Origin: Pomphorhynchus laevis
Lineage: Eukaryota > Acanthocephala > Palaeacanthocephala > Echinorhynchida > Pomphorhynchidae
Direction: 5' to 3'
Assembly: GCA_012934845.2 (NCBI GenBank)
Contig: WNNJ02003028.1
Span: 433,934-497,933, forward strand
DNA: 64,000 nucleotides
Positions 46,501 to 56,209 of the stretch are shown one piece after another (position 1 is the stretch's first letter; each line of letters begins with the position of its first letter). A program made the position numbers and the translations under genes. Under the pieces are notes generated by a model. It was not told the DNA's origin. It made no database searches and saw nothing but the letters and a program-made list of their open reading frames with translations.

Positions 46501-48097
46501 GATTCGATTATGACTGTTTGCATCTTCTGTTTGGGATTTTCCACCATGTGAGTCACAATGACATCATCGGTTATTAAAATAAGCGAATATCAGAAAGTTA
46601 TACTTTGCAGATCGATCTTTGTCACAGCCGATATACATAATAAAGGCATGAATAAACGTACAGACCAATTTCATGATTTATCATTCAATACGATCCTTTC
46701 CCTGTTTTAGTGTGATACTGAGAAGAGCAACGTCAAGAGCTTTCGGAATCTGTAGTCGAATTTTATTAATGTATAATTGAATAGCATAGCGGACATTATG
46801 ATATTATAATGTCATAATGCAGATCATAAGCTAATATCCCACTCCAACTGAAATTAAGTATTTAAATTAAAAGGTATTAAATTAAATATGTAAGTAAATT
46901 ATGAATAAATCGGTAAAAAGCATAAATAAACAAATGAAAGGCATCACTACTGGATAAAGTAAGACGAGGTGATCAGTTTAAATGAATATTTGATAAAGCG
47001 ACATATTTTAGCAATATGTACATGAATGCGACCTTACTTGCCATTTATTTTTATTTCCAAACATTGATTCAAGGTAAAAATAACATAAATTTTTAAAAGT
47101 TTTTATAAATGACACAATAAATATTAAAGATAATCTTTTAAAGACGACATTTAGTACACTTCACTTCAATTGAATGATAATTTTTGTAAGTTTTAACAAT
47201 TTAAAAGGATTTATAAATTAATTTAAATTTATAAATGGACTAAAATTATAAATGAATAGTTAAATTAACAGTAATGAATAATTGTTAATAACATTTTTTA
47301 ATAAATTTTTTATTTAAGTTAGATATTAGCAAATGGTTTTAAATGTTAATTATCTACATTCACAGGAACAATAAATTATTACAACTTTAACTACAATGGA
47401 ATTTCTAAAATTAAAAAAAATTGCAAATGAAACTATGGTAGTACCAAGTTATAGTAATGAAATGACTAAATTTATGATTAGCTATTAAAGTGGCAGCGAA
47501 ATTTCACAGTCCAGTTTATTGTTTTCGAATTAATTATGGTTCATTCGATTCTGATAAACTGCATATATGATCCATTATGGTTCATTCGATTCTGATAAAC
47601 TGCATATATGATCCCACGGCATTTACATTATCATCATATGCAATAATTTAGAATAATCTAAATTAATTGGAATCATTGACAACAAATATTTATGAACTAA
47701 GGAGTATTTTTACACACTGACTATTGGGTATTTTTACCCACGAGTCATTAGATCAGATAGTAACTATAGCACTTACCATGTCAATGGTAATCTCTTCAAT
47801 AACTTTTGATCCGTAATTTCGTTTAAATTCCCTAATTTCTTCCTGTTTCTGCGGTATCATTTGGGCAATTTTTGTTTTTAAAGGCTAAATCACACCTAAC
47901 TGCGTTAATCTGAGAATTGCATAAAATTCATACGTCGTGTTCCGCTGTTATACTAAGCCTTCTGATACTTTGCCCTGCTAACAGCAATGAGCGGTTACTC
48001 TGAATGTAAAAGTCAGAAAAATAAATTTTAACTTTTTGATAATTTAACTTACAAGAAATGGTTTGGACAAACCAAGCAACACTAGTTTTGGATTCAT
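37367..48097 (-). CDS. CS: Mitochondrial citrate synthase gene, nine exons
   Basis: Condenses acetyl-CoA with oxaloacetate to citrate in the mitochondrial matrix, the entry step of the TCA cycle. Exons (minus order) are 48097-48053, 47999-47934, 47884-47777, 45221-45021, 42254-42066, 41370-41177, 39195-39066, 38826-38518 and 37531-37367. All have GT donors and AG acceptors. Joined length is about 468 residues (animal enzymes about 466). Residues 1-37 form a Leu/Arg/Ser presequence ([15 protein letters not shown], then QSIRRLS). Catalytic and binding residues are present: His270 (DHEGGN), His306 (GPLHG), His351 (GCGHAVLR), Asp406 (YPNVD), and Arg in FGISRSLG and LERPKS. The NVDAHSG motif reads NVDAISG. 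All exon junctions except exon 6/7 are in phase 0. Introns 1 and 2 are 53 and 49 bp; others reach 2.8 kb and carry repeats. The gene appears intact. Confidence 0.93.
38145..38348 (+). pseudogene. Calmodulin-derived fragment inside a citrate synthase intron
   Basis: A 67-codon [23 protein letters not shown] … [10 protein letters not shown], aligns with residues 1-59 of calmodulin (QLTEEQIAEFKEAFSLF … LQDMINEVD). Only the first EF-hand is present. Its loop reads [12 protein letters not shown] in place of DKDGDGTITTKE, losing the acidic ligands at positions 1, 3, 5 and 12. It cannot bind calcium as calmodulin does. It stops right at NEVD, with no donor splice site evident and no later EF-hands nearby. 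It lies antisense within citrate synthase intron 8 (38517-37532). Most likely a truncated, diverged copy. A short functional derivative is possible because the frame is still open. Confidence 0.65.
38518..38826 (-). CDS. CS: Citrate synthase exon 8
   Basis: Encodes [20 protein letters not shown] through [11 protein letters not shown], with His351 and Asp406. Donor GTAAGTA. Confidence 0.93.
39066..39195 (-). CDS. CS: Citrate synthase exon 7
   Basis: Encodes [20 protein letters not shown] through GPLHGLANQ, with active-site His270 and His306. Donor GTATAT. Confidence 0.92.
40451..40583. repeat. Near-perfect 63-bp palindrome
   Basis: Left arm 40451-40513 and right arm 40521-40583 are inverted copies with one mismatch (GCCTAGTTGGC versus GCCAGCTAGGC) and a 7-base spacer GTAAGTG. 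It lies in citrate synthase intron 6. The near identity implies a recent hairpin insertion or ongoing correction. It looks like a very small foldback element. Confidence 0.85.
41177..41370 (-). CDS. CS: Citrate synthase exon 6
   Basis: Encodes [20 protein letters not shown] through YLRLYFFVH plus two bases of an Ala codon. Acceptor GCTTATAG, donor GTATGT. Confidence 0.88.
41920..42025. repeat. AT microsatellite in a citrate synthase intron
   Basis: Alternating TATTAATA and ATATAT words in intron 5, close to the exon 5 donor. Confidence 0.6.
42066..42254 (-). CDS. CS: Citrate synthase exon 5
   Basis: Encodes [20 protein letters not shown] through [11 protein letters not shown], including [13 protein letters not shown]. 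Donor GTAAGA. Confidence 0.9.
42695..44130. mobile_element. Cluster of four foldback-type repeat copies in citrate synthase intron 4
   Basis: Copies at about 42700-42905 and 43195-43415 (one orientation) and 43440-43665 and 43800-44030 (the other) share GCCGTTTCGGCTG, TGCATTTCCGACAT, GGCGTTAGCTCTTAAAT, TTGCAATGCAGACCATCATT and GGATGCTTGACTGTAAGAAA. Copies two and three face each other to make a long hairpin centred near 43425. ORFs here (43586-43798, 43897-44130) are repeat shadows. A diverged member is at 19.57-19.8 kb. No transposase. Confidence 0.7.
44131..44345. repeat. TA-rich microsatellite
   Basis: Long ATATA / ATTGCATATA runs with short TATATTGCATA repeats, in citrate synthase intron 4. 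Confidence 0.65.
44346..44460. mobile_element. Fragment of the 25-kb foldback family
   Basis: GGTACTGCTGTTGGTTTATA … AAGTCATCAAAATTCCAATT … TTGACTGCACAGG matches the outer right arm of the element at 25.5 kb. Confidence 0.55.
45021..45221 (-). CDS. CS: Citrate synthase exon 4
   Basis: Encodes [20 protein letters not shown] through [14 protein letters not shown], the strongly conserved GMRGxxxLVxETSxLDPxEGIRFRG region. Donor GTATAT. Confidence 0.9.
45448..45530. repeat. Tandem repeat, about three 27-bp units
   Basis: TATATTAGATATAATCTAAT followed by ATTAG, three times; each unit is itself palindromic. Citrate synthase intron 3. Confidence 0.7.
46440..46810 (-). mobile_element. Possible RTE-type LINE remnant
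   Basis: On the minus strand near 46795-46720 a decayed peptide [17 protein letters not shown] resembles IRSEILKALDVVGMR from the RTE-like element at 58.7 kb. The rest of the patch is less AT-rich than its surroundings but has no clear frame. Weak call, in citrate synthase intron 3. Confidence 0.3.
47533..47614. repeat. Direct duplication, 2 x 41 bp
   Basis: ATTATGGTTCATTCGATTCT … GCATATATGATCC occurs twice head to tail and identically, pointing to a recent slippage or duplication event in citrate synthase intron 3. Confidence 0.85.
47777..47884 (-). CDS. CS: Citrate synthase exon 3
   Basis: Encodes [20 protein letters not shown] through VIEEITIDM, matching the N-terminal helix of mature animal enzymes (LKDILADLIPKEQ…ITVDM). 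Donor GTAAGT. Confidence 0.85.
47934..47999 (-). CDS. CS: Citrate synthase exon 2
   Basis: Encodes [20 protein letters not shown] plus HD, the rest of the presequence. The acceptor is TTTACATTCAG and the donor GTATGA. Confidence 0.75.
48053..48097 (-). CDS. CS: Citrate synthase exon 1
   Basis: Encodes [15 protein letters not shown], the start of the mitochondrial presequence, ending at donor GTAAGT. The ATG was chosen because it is the first Met that splices in frame to the Arg-rich second exon. An upstream exon cannot be excluded. Confidence 0.75.
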
Positions 48098-48099
48098 TT

Positions 48100-49834
48100 T
48101 CTGCAAAGTTTAATTTCAATATAGCTAATAAATAAATCAAACGTGTTTATATTCTAAATTGAGATTATATTTAGAAAATGCATGTTGTCAAACAACAGCA
48201 ATAGATCATCAATAGGGTTGATTGGTATTGAATTATCAAGTTGGTGTATCAAATTATTCAAAATCATAAATCGGAATCAATCCAGTAGCACAAAGAATAA
48301 ATTTAACAAGATCATTTCGATTTTAGATTGCAGCAAGATCCTTTCTGCAAATGATGAAATGCATTTATTAGTTTATAATTACTAATTAATTTTTCTAATG
48401 TTATAGATATATTTGATGTGGCTGGATGTCAAAAGCTACCACCCAAATTATAAGCTTATCTTTAATCTTGCCACTTTTGTTTGTCTATCACTTTAATTAT
48501 GATGCAGCTGTCATTCCAACGATTTTGTGTCTATGAAGAATTTAATAAAGATGATTGTTTTTTATCATTTAAATTCAGTGTGTACACGAAGATTTTTAAA
48601 ACAGCTTTGTTATTATACAGTAAGTTTTCGTTTAAAAACATGTTTCTTTTAAATTTTTTAATGTTCTTTAATAATCCAATATATTTTTACATATAAACTA
48701 ACGAGTTTAGATAAAACAAAAGATTTGATTTAGATCTACGATCGGAAAGTAACAGATTGCACTCAAGGCGTTAGCTCGACTAGGGAAGGAGGTGAAAATG
48801 CCCACCTGATACTTTACTCTTGCCTGGAAGCTCACGGGTCGAACGATGCCCCTGAATGCACATTGACGATGCTCGACACAAGGCAAACTCAATTACTCGT
48901 TTCAGATGACATACACAATCTGCAACTATAATAACAAAAATGTAATATTTTTATAATCTTTAACATTTTATATCTAATTAAAGATTAATGTTTATAAAAA
49001 TTAATTTATATATTATTTAATTAATATTAATATATTATATATAAAATATGTAATAAAAAAATTTAATACAATATATATCTTCATATTTTATAAAATACAA
49101 CGACCCAAATGACGCTACTAATATAAATTATATGAAAATGGGATGTGACATTTATTTTTAGCAAATAACTTCATGCTGATTATCTATTTTGGATATACGG
49201 TGTATTTCATGGTGACAAAGAATTTAATAACCTCTTATTTAGTTGTCACGATATTATTTTCTTAACTGATACCCTTGAATAATAACGCTAATATTATAAA
49301 ATATTTTTTCAATGTATTTAAAAATATATAAAAATCATATAACACTAGAGAAATTCAGGAGGATGTTTCGTGTGTTTGGTTTCGCCATTACCCTGGTTCA
49401 ATGAGAATATACCGAAAACTGTTTATAATACATTCTAGCTTTGTAACTGGTATATTTATTTATAAATTATCTGTACTTAAATAAGAAATTTCAAAAAATA
49501 TAATTATTTTACACAAAGCTTTAAATAATATATTTTATTTATACTTTATCTCAAATTAAAAAAGTTTCTTGTCAAAAAATATAATTATTCAACATAAAAC
49601 TTAAAAAATATATATTTATTATTTTATTATAAATAGTTAAATGTAATTAATAAAAAATTTATTTTATAATTAATATTTAAATATGTTTAAATTTATTTAC
49701 GCAAATCTAGTTTACTACCAGCAATTATTACATTATAATTTTACAATTATAATACAATATGTTTATTATTAATTACTATAATAATAATTACTATTCGATG
49801 TATACGCTCTTTGTTTGTCCAGCAACTATTTGAA
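48100..49834. other. Intergenic stretch between citrate synthase and the Cys-rich gene
   Basis: Probably contains the citrate synthase promoter at the low end, but no element can be assigned. A less AT-rich patch at 48730-48900 breaks the background; its minus-strand ORF (48707-48892) has no family I recognise. ORFs at 48182-48385 and 48481-48696 have background composition. Confidence 0.35.
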
Positions 49835-50167
49835 TCATTTGGCCAGTAAATCTCTAGAAAGCCTTCTCGGAAGGAATACCGTTGAATACACGTTGCAATT
49901 ATCCGTAGTACACTTCATTTCAATTGAGATAGTCTCCACGGTGTTTACTGTCATTCCCAGTTCATAGTTGTTTGAATATTGTGTTGAGAATTTTGCTGTA
50001 TGTTTGTCGTTATATTGATCGGATTGAATCAATCGTTCTCGATTTGAGCATCGGTATGCACAACAATTAATGCATTGCTTACTATTTCGAACGCACACAC
50101 AGCCCTTACAAACATCTGTTTGACCATTACAAGGGCAGCATCGCTTATTCGCAGACTGTTCTGTCAT
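49835..50167 (-). CDS. Small cysteine-rich protein, probably zinc-binding
   Basis: The 110-residue ORF starts at an ATG in a good context (ATCACCATGACA). Ten cysteines fall within residues 10-40: C10 C11-P-C13, C20-x2-C23-x-C25, C32-x2-C35 C36 and C40 (CCPCNGQTDVCKGCVCVRN). This spacing resembles the Cys-rich motif (C-x-C-N…C-x2-C-x-C-V…C-x2-C…C) found in many invertebrate uncharacterised and transposon-linked proteins. The remaining 70 residues are polar, with no signal peptide or membrane segment. It may be a complete small gene or the tail of a decayed mobile-element protein. No partner domain is nearby. Confidence 0.5.
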   Translation of the reverse strand: MTEQSANKRCCPCNGQTDVCKGCVCVRNSKQCINCCAYRCSNRERLIQSDQYNDKHTAKFSTQYSNNYELGMTVNTVETISIEMKCTTDNCNVYSTVFLPRRLSRDLLAK

Positions 50168-52236
50168 GGTGATTTGATTGCACTTTTTGGTCCTCAAGTT
50201 CAAATTGTATGTATGTTAACTGGCTTTTAAGTTTAGTTATTTCAATTCGGGTTTCGTTGATTGCTTTAGCTGTTATTGTATGTTTATTAGTTATCAAGCT
50301 GTTTTAAGTTTGATAACTTTATAATGCAATATGTTTATTATTAATTATAATAATATGTTTTTATCCAAATATATTTTTAATCTTTACTTTTTTATTAGTC
50401 ATGAAAATTAATAAGATTACTTATCACCTTTGATAAGATTACATGTCAACTTTAATAATAAATTAAAGAATAAACTATTAAATAATAAATTATTAAATTA
50501 TTAATAATTTATTATTAAATAATTAATAATGTATCATTAGAAGTTGATAATCAACTTTAATAATTTTAAAGTTTATTAACCTTACTAAAGAAATTATTAT
50601 TGAACCCAATCGCCTCGAGACATGGTTAAAAATTAAAGAAATTACAAAACTTTAATAATTTGACTTTAATAATTTTAATAATATCTTATTAAAATTAATT
50701 TGTTTCACCCTTGAAAAATAAATGGCACAGGTAGATAAAAACACATATTATTTCTATGAATTTTAGTAAAAGTCAAAGCAAATTATGAAAGATATCAGTC
50801 AATAAAACTAAAAACAACTTAATGAAACAGATATGCCAGATACCTGTTTATACGTAGAAAGTCATCACAGCGTTATAATCAGGAAATACCCTATTATTTT
50901 ATCTTATAGTTAGCATAACATTCATATACTTATTTTTATCTTATTCTCAGCATAGCATTCATAGACTAATTAGAAGAAATATTCTAAAAAAATAGTTCTC
51001 TTTTTTCTATCTAAAAAGTCAATAATTTAATTATCACTACCAGAAAATAGCTTTAAAAATAGTTCCAATAATAAAGAATGAAACTTAAACGATATATCAG
51101 TATTTTTGTTATGTGTTAAAGAAGACTTAAATATATTTATTATATGCCTATTTTATGAGAATGAAAAACTTTTATTCCAAATATTTAATATTTTAACAGC
51201 TTTTGTTATCATGTTAAAAAAGTCACAAGCTATTTATTTTTAATTATTTTGTTACAGTTTTGCAAATTTACAGGAATAAATAAGAGATGAAAATCGTTTT
51301 ATTCCAAAAATTCAATATTTCGATAGCTTGTGCTATAAAAGGAATTTTCTGGATTTGTTGAAAGGGAAGAAGCGTAACCCCTGCTAACAGCGTGGTGTGG
51401 TTATTGTATTATTATTGACAAAAATGTCTGATAAATGTTATTTACTAAGCTAAACTACCGAATACCAACCTGTTAATAAGTGACTCTAATGTTGAACCAA
51501 TAATTTCACGGCTTCATTATTCAATTATAAATAATATCCACTTTGACAATTTATTCATAGTCGTCGGGATGACATCAAAATTATAGTCTTTAGGTGTGTT
51601 CCAATTTGTAACTACTTCTGAAGTAATGTATGAACACTTCTACCTCTAATGTCTTTTATATCCTAAGATAAATAATTATTAGAAGGCACAACTGTGGTGG
51701 ATCTAAACTGTGGTGGATCCTCCACCACAGTTTAGAATTGTGGTTGATGAGGATCCTTAAACACTCTTAAAATCTAAACCTTACTGATGAACAAAAAATA
51801 AACAAAAACCGTACTAATCATGCCTGACTAGTATCCTGGTTTAATATTTATTTGTATTTACTAGTAAAATAAATGATTTTACTAAAAGCTTAGCATTTGA
51901 AAAATATGTTTTCTTTTCATCTTTTATCGCTGAAAAAATGAAGGGTATCACTTACATGTCAATTAGTTTGTACGTTGTGTATAGTGTGGGATTATCGTGC
52001 AAAGGTAACTTTTCCTATTTGGTAAAAACTTTCATTAAATAGAAAATTGCATCTATGCAAAAACAATATTTATCATAACAAAAAATAAGAAAAATTTTGT
52101 CGTCAATGAAAATGATAACTGGCCTCAAACTATTTGAAAATTATAAAAAATATAGAAGATAAAATCTTGAAGCATATCCTAGCGTGACAATTTGTAATAG
52201 TATAATGACGACTGAGTGTATATTAAGACATCGAAA
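50168..52236. other. AT-rich stretch without a gene
   Basis: A short clean hairpin at 51702-51736 (TCTAAACTGTGGTGGA, TCC, TCCACCACAGTTTAGA) is the only notable structure. AT runs and no supported ORF otherwise. Confidence 0.45.
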
Positions 52237-53115
52237 AATGCTACAAAAGAATAGTTAGGTAAAATATGTTTTCACCTCATCGAAAAGATCTTAAGGAAAA
52301 ATAATACAAGTTAAAATGCATTTAGAAGTCAAATTTAAACTTCACTGAATAAATATGGTTATGTCGAGACAACCATCATATAGAAAGAAAACAAACGAAA
52401 AGAATTTTCATATTGAAAAATAGTGAATGTTTAAGTCAGTCAATTTTTAACGAAAACGTTTTTACTAAAACTGTTTCATAAACGCTAAGCAATTATTTTC
52501 GATCTTGAGTTTGATTGAAAACACGATTTTCAATATAATTGTATCTACGACAGTGTTGAGAAAAGAAAAGTAAATACCTAATCATTGCACTTTATTAACA
52601 AGAGCTGATATTCTTAACAGTTGTCCATACTGTAATCGACGACTCCTAATGTTAAATTTGTTAATAAAAGTAAATTTATGATAAAATCATTCTTTCCAGT
52701 TTTCTAATCCTTAATTTAGTAGAATCCGATCAGCTAACTCTTTCTACGAGTTTTTTAATTATATAAATTGAAATTAAAGATAACTTCACATAACATTTTA
52801 GATAATTTATATTTATATAAATTTAAAATTTGAAATAAAAGTCAAATTTTATGAATTGACAAATAAATAGCAGTCCATGTATCGAAAACAGAATAGAGGT
52901 CAAAATTAGGCTATGTTATTATGTTTCGGCCACTATTCATCGATCCAGAATAACAGCGTGGTAACATACACGCTAATGACGTATTTCCTATTATAAAATT
53001 CGATTATATACTGAATCTTATTCAAATACAAAGCATATTATTGATTATCCGTAAACGTTTTACTGTTTAGAGTTTATATATTTTATAATATTTTTTGTTG
53101 ATTTATATATTTTAC
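52237..53115. repeat. Duplicated segment, copy 2 (partner at 12949-13735)
   Basis: Same order of blocks as the partner, including AATCGACGACTCCTAATGTT and the whole Penelope-like tail with GGCCACTATTCATCGATC. Here the 13.25-kb hairpin is degraded on one side. Confidence 0.7.
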
Positions 53116-53385
53116 TATTTTCTGCTTGATGTTATTTTTATAGTAACCTAGTTTAAAATATGTATCTATTAAATTATTTAAATGATTTTGAAAAAAACCA
53201 ATATCGTTACAAATTGTTGCAATTCTTAAAATTTCATTATTTAATGTATTATATTTTATATTATATGGTATGCATGAATGCTCATGCAAAAATATGTTTC
53301 TTGTAAATTTAAATATGTCATCTTTACGATATAAATTAATAGTAGTTTTAGTTAATGTTAATTTAATGTTCATATCTGTTTATTA
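52720..53385 (-). mobile_element. Penelope-like 3' part
   Basis: On the minus strand 53373-53083 encodes MNIKLTLTKTTINLYRKDDI and then the HEHSCIPYNIKYNTLNNEIL region. The 3' UTR with structured block (about 52880-53030) and tail lie below. The coding end differs from the 735-1431 copy. The upstream side is replaced by a LINE fragment at about 53400. Confidence 0.7.
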
Positions 53386-53404
53386 TTATAATATTATATT
53401 TACT

Positions 53405-53930
53405 TTGTGCTAGGGAAGCGTGGTTTAATGGCGTGTCTAACGGTATAACAGTTGACTGTGTCTTTATTGACTTTAGTAGGGATTTCGATCGTATACGTCG
53501 TGAAAATCTCATCGAAGTGCTTTTGGACTGTAAAATAAATCTGATTATTGTCAATTGGCTCCACGCATTCTTAACGCAACGCTCTTATCGTGTTCGCGTT
53601 GGATCGAGCTTATCATCATCATCACGTTCACTTACATTAGGTGTATCTCAAGGCACTGTCTTAGGTCCACTACTTTTCAACATTTATCTAAACACATTGT
53701 TAAAACAGCTACACTGTCCGTATTTGGCTTTTGCCGATGATCTTAAAATCTGGTCTAAAATTACATCAAAAAGCGACATTACTGTATTAAAGCAAGATTT
53801 AAAAATTATTCACGAATGGAGTATTCGGACAGGAGTAATAATAAATGTAGGCAAATGTGTCCATTTACGTTTTGGTCGGAGTGACATCCATGCTGATCAC
53901 ATGTTAGGCGATAACATTGTATTAAAGCAA
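53405..53930 (+). mobile_element. Jockey/CR1-like LINE RT fragment between two Penelope-like pieces
   Basis: The ORF (from about 53433) encodes DCVFIDFSRDFDRIRRENL, LTLGVSQGTVLGPLLFNIYL and YLAFADDLKIW, the A, B and C motifs of a Jockey/CR1/L2-type RT. The first motif has R-D-F-D where K-A-F-D is usual, and the catalytic box is FADD. The frame runs open up to the junction near 53928, where the Penelope-like tail (AAATCAAATCAGCTAACTGA) begins. Endonuclease, C-terminus and 3' UTR are missing, so it is a small internal piece of about 160 residues. Confidence 0.75.
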
Positions 53931-54330
53931 ATCAAATCAGCTAACTGAGTCTACGTATTTAATATAATTATAAAATAAACAAAACAATAATGCTAAATCA
54001 AAATTTAATAATTAAATAATAAAATAAACAATTGTTTTTAGATTTTCTATAATTTAAATCAAGTTAAAAAAAATGAAATTTAAAATAAACGTCATTTTTA
54101 TGAATTGACTAATAAATAACAGACGTTGTATCAGAATAAAGATTAGAGGTCATCAGGAGGAACTGCTATGCTATCAGGTTTCGGCCCTTAACCCTTCTAC
54201 CTAACATAGCAGCGGGGCCAAATACAGGCTAATGATGTATTTCCTCTGATAAAACTATATAGTATCTTATTCTAATACAAAGTATATATTTTATTATTCA
54301 TCCATAAAAATTTGCCACATTTATATTTAC
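53928..54330 (-). mobile_element. Penelope-like 3' UTR with full structured block
   Basis: Nearly identical to 760-1130: end motif at 53935-53955, ATGAATTGAC hairpin (about 54095), structured block 54123-54275, then TTATTCATCCATAAAAATTT (the ORF end). High identity to the first copy suggests recent activity. Confidence 0.75.
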
Positions 54331-54720
54331 ATCAAGTTAAAATAAAAAATTGAAATTTTAAATAAACGTCATTTTTATGAATTGACTAATAAATAACAGA
54401 CGTTGTATTAGAATAAGAAATAGGGATTATCAGGAGGAAAAATAATGTATTTAAAATATTCAAGATTTAATAAATATTTATATAAAATTTAAAACTGAAA
54501 TTTAAAATAAATTTCAATTTTTTATATTTTATAATATTTTGTTGATTTATATATTTTACTATTTTCTGATGATTATATTTTAATAATAAGTAGTTTAAAA
54601 TGTATCAATTAAATAATTTAAATAACGTATTTTTGCGATGAAATTGTATTATCTAGTTTATTATTCTAATACAAAACATTATTTATTATCCATCCATAAA
54701 AGTTTTGGCTTAATCGTTTA
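54331..54720 (-). mobile_element. Nested Penelope-like tail fragments
   Basis: A second tail start (AAATTGAAATTTTAAATAAA … GACGTTGTATTAGAATAAG) at 54340-54420 is cut off in the structured block. RT C-terminal scraps (TTTACTATTTTCTG; CATCCATAAAAGTTTTGGC) follow at 54550-54720. Confidence 0.55.
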
Positions 54721-54780
54721 AATTTATTTTTAATAATTTTTTGTTGTTGATCTATATATTTTACTATTTTTTGAGATATT

Positions 54781-55560
54781 TTAATCGACGACTCCTAATG
54801 TTAAATTTGTTACTAACAGTAAATTTATGATAGAAGCATTCTTTCCAGAATCGCGGATATACATGGAAAATGATTTTTAATCAAGTAAGTTCGACGAGAA
54901 GAATTACTCGCGAACAAACAAAAAGGTGATAATTAAAAGGTGATCAATTAAAATTGTGGTTGAATATCATCCTTTGATTGAAAATTTAGGTCGCGATGTG
55001 AGATTATTAAATAAAACTGGGAAAATAGATAAGATACTAGATAAGAACCTATTAGTGGAATTTAGAAACCCATACAAGCTGTCAACGTTATTAGTAAACT
55101 CGCGCTTGTCACCTTTAGTGAAAATGGCCACAAATATTAGTGAAATATGCAGCGATAAAAGGTGTAAAACGTGTAGTGTTATGCATGTCTTGAGAAACCT
55201 AATATCATCTAAAACAGGAGCAACATTATATATAAAGGGCACGCATAACTGCAAAAGCACACATAACATAAACGTCGGTAATTGTCGGGTGGACACGTGC
55301 AGCGTTCAATACGTGGGTCAAAATCACTGACTTTAGCAAAAAGGATGAACGTTCGGAGGTCGCATTTCCGCGCGAACAATGCTGGTGCAGTGACACATGC
55401 TTTTAGTCACGGTGAAATTGACTGCATGAACTACTACGTGTTTTGCAGTGGCATAGTTAATGATGCCGAGAGGTTAGCGTTTGAACAACAATTAATCGGA
55501 TTTCTCTTCTCCGCAACGCCACATGGTTATTGTTACTGTTACTTTTTACTCAATTCATAA
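54781..55560 (+). mobile_element. Canonical Penelope-like element, linker and GIY-YIG nuclease part (broken)
   Basis: 54781-54860 repeats the AATCGACGACTCCTAATGTT block of the 13.2/52.6-kb segments. 54956-55330 encodes HPLIENLGRDVRLLNKTGKI, FRNPYKLSTLLVNSRLSP, RCKTCSVMHVLRN and CSVQYVGQ. These match the PLE linker (xFRRPxxLxDLLVxS, a CxxC-H type Cys cluster) and the start of a GIY-YIG domain. 55370-55520 encodes the second half of the nuclease (RRSHFRANNAGAVTHAFSHG, AERLAFEQQLIGFL). The coding region carries at least one break. RT is absent upstream. It represents a different PLE lineage from the nuclease-less copies around it. Confidence 0.7.
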
Positions 55561-56155
55561 AAATTGACTTTTATTTTAATTTCAATTTTTGATTACTTGA
55601 TAATTATAATTTAAACTTATAATTATTTATGATGTACAATTATTATTTAATTATTTGTTTTGGAAGAAAATACTTATTAATCGAATTTCATCAGAGGAAA
55701 TAAGTCATTAGCATGTATTTGGCCCCGATGATATGTTGGGTCAAGTAATACAGGGCCGAAATTGATAGCAAAACTGTTCCTACTGTATTATTTATTTGAA
55801 TATATCATATATTATTTATTATTCAATTTATAAAAATTATTATTTTTTAATACTCGAATTATATGAAAGCTAACGATTAAAATATTTATTTTAAATCTAT
55901 ACGAAATATGTAGACTAGTTAACTGATCTGATTTAGTTTATAAAAATTGACTTTTATTTTAAATTTCAATTTTTTATATTATATTATTTTATATTTTTAT
56001 TTTATTGTTTATTTTTTAATTAAATTATATAAAATGTTATAACAATTATACACAATTATTTATTTTTAATTGTTAAATTTTGATTTAGCATTATTATGTT
56101 TTGTTTATTTTATAATTATATTAAATACGTAGACTCATTTAGCTCATTTGATCTA
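55556..56155 (+). mobile_element. Two or three stacked Penelope-like 3' tails
   Basis: Tail sequence TTCATAAAAATTGACTTTTA at 55556 and 55932, one structured block at 55690-55790 (GGCCCCGATGATATGTTGGG), and end motifs at 55910-55930 and 56115-56150. All are in plus sense. Confidence 0.6.
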
Positions 56156-56209
56156 TTAATGCATATTTACAAAAAATCTGAAGACTTTGATTCTCAACAA
56201 TTGTGGCCA

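Noticed and set aside
47928-48140. 70-codon minus-strand ORF read as one gene
   Set aside because: It is exon 2 of citrate synthase read through intron sequence. The splice sites GTAAGT/CATTCAG and GTATGA give a better, full-length presequence.
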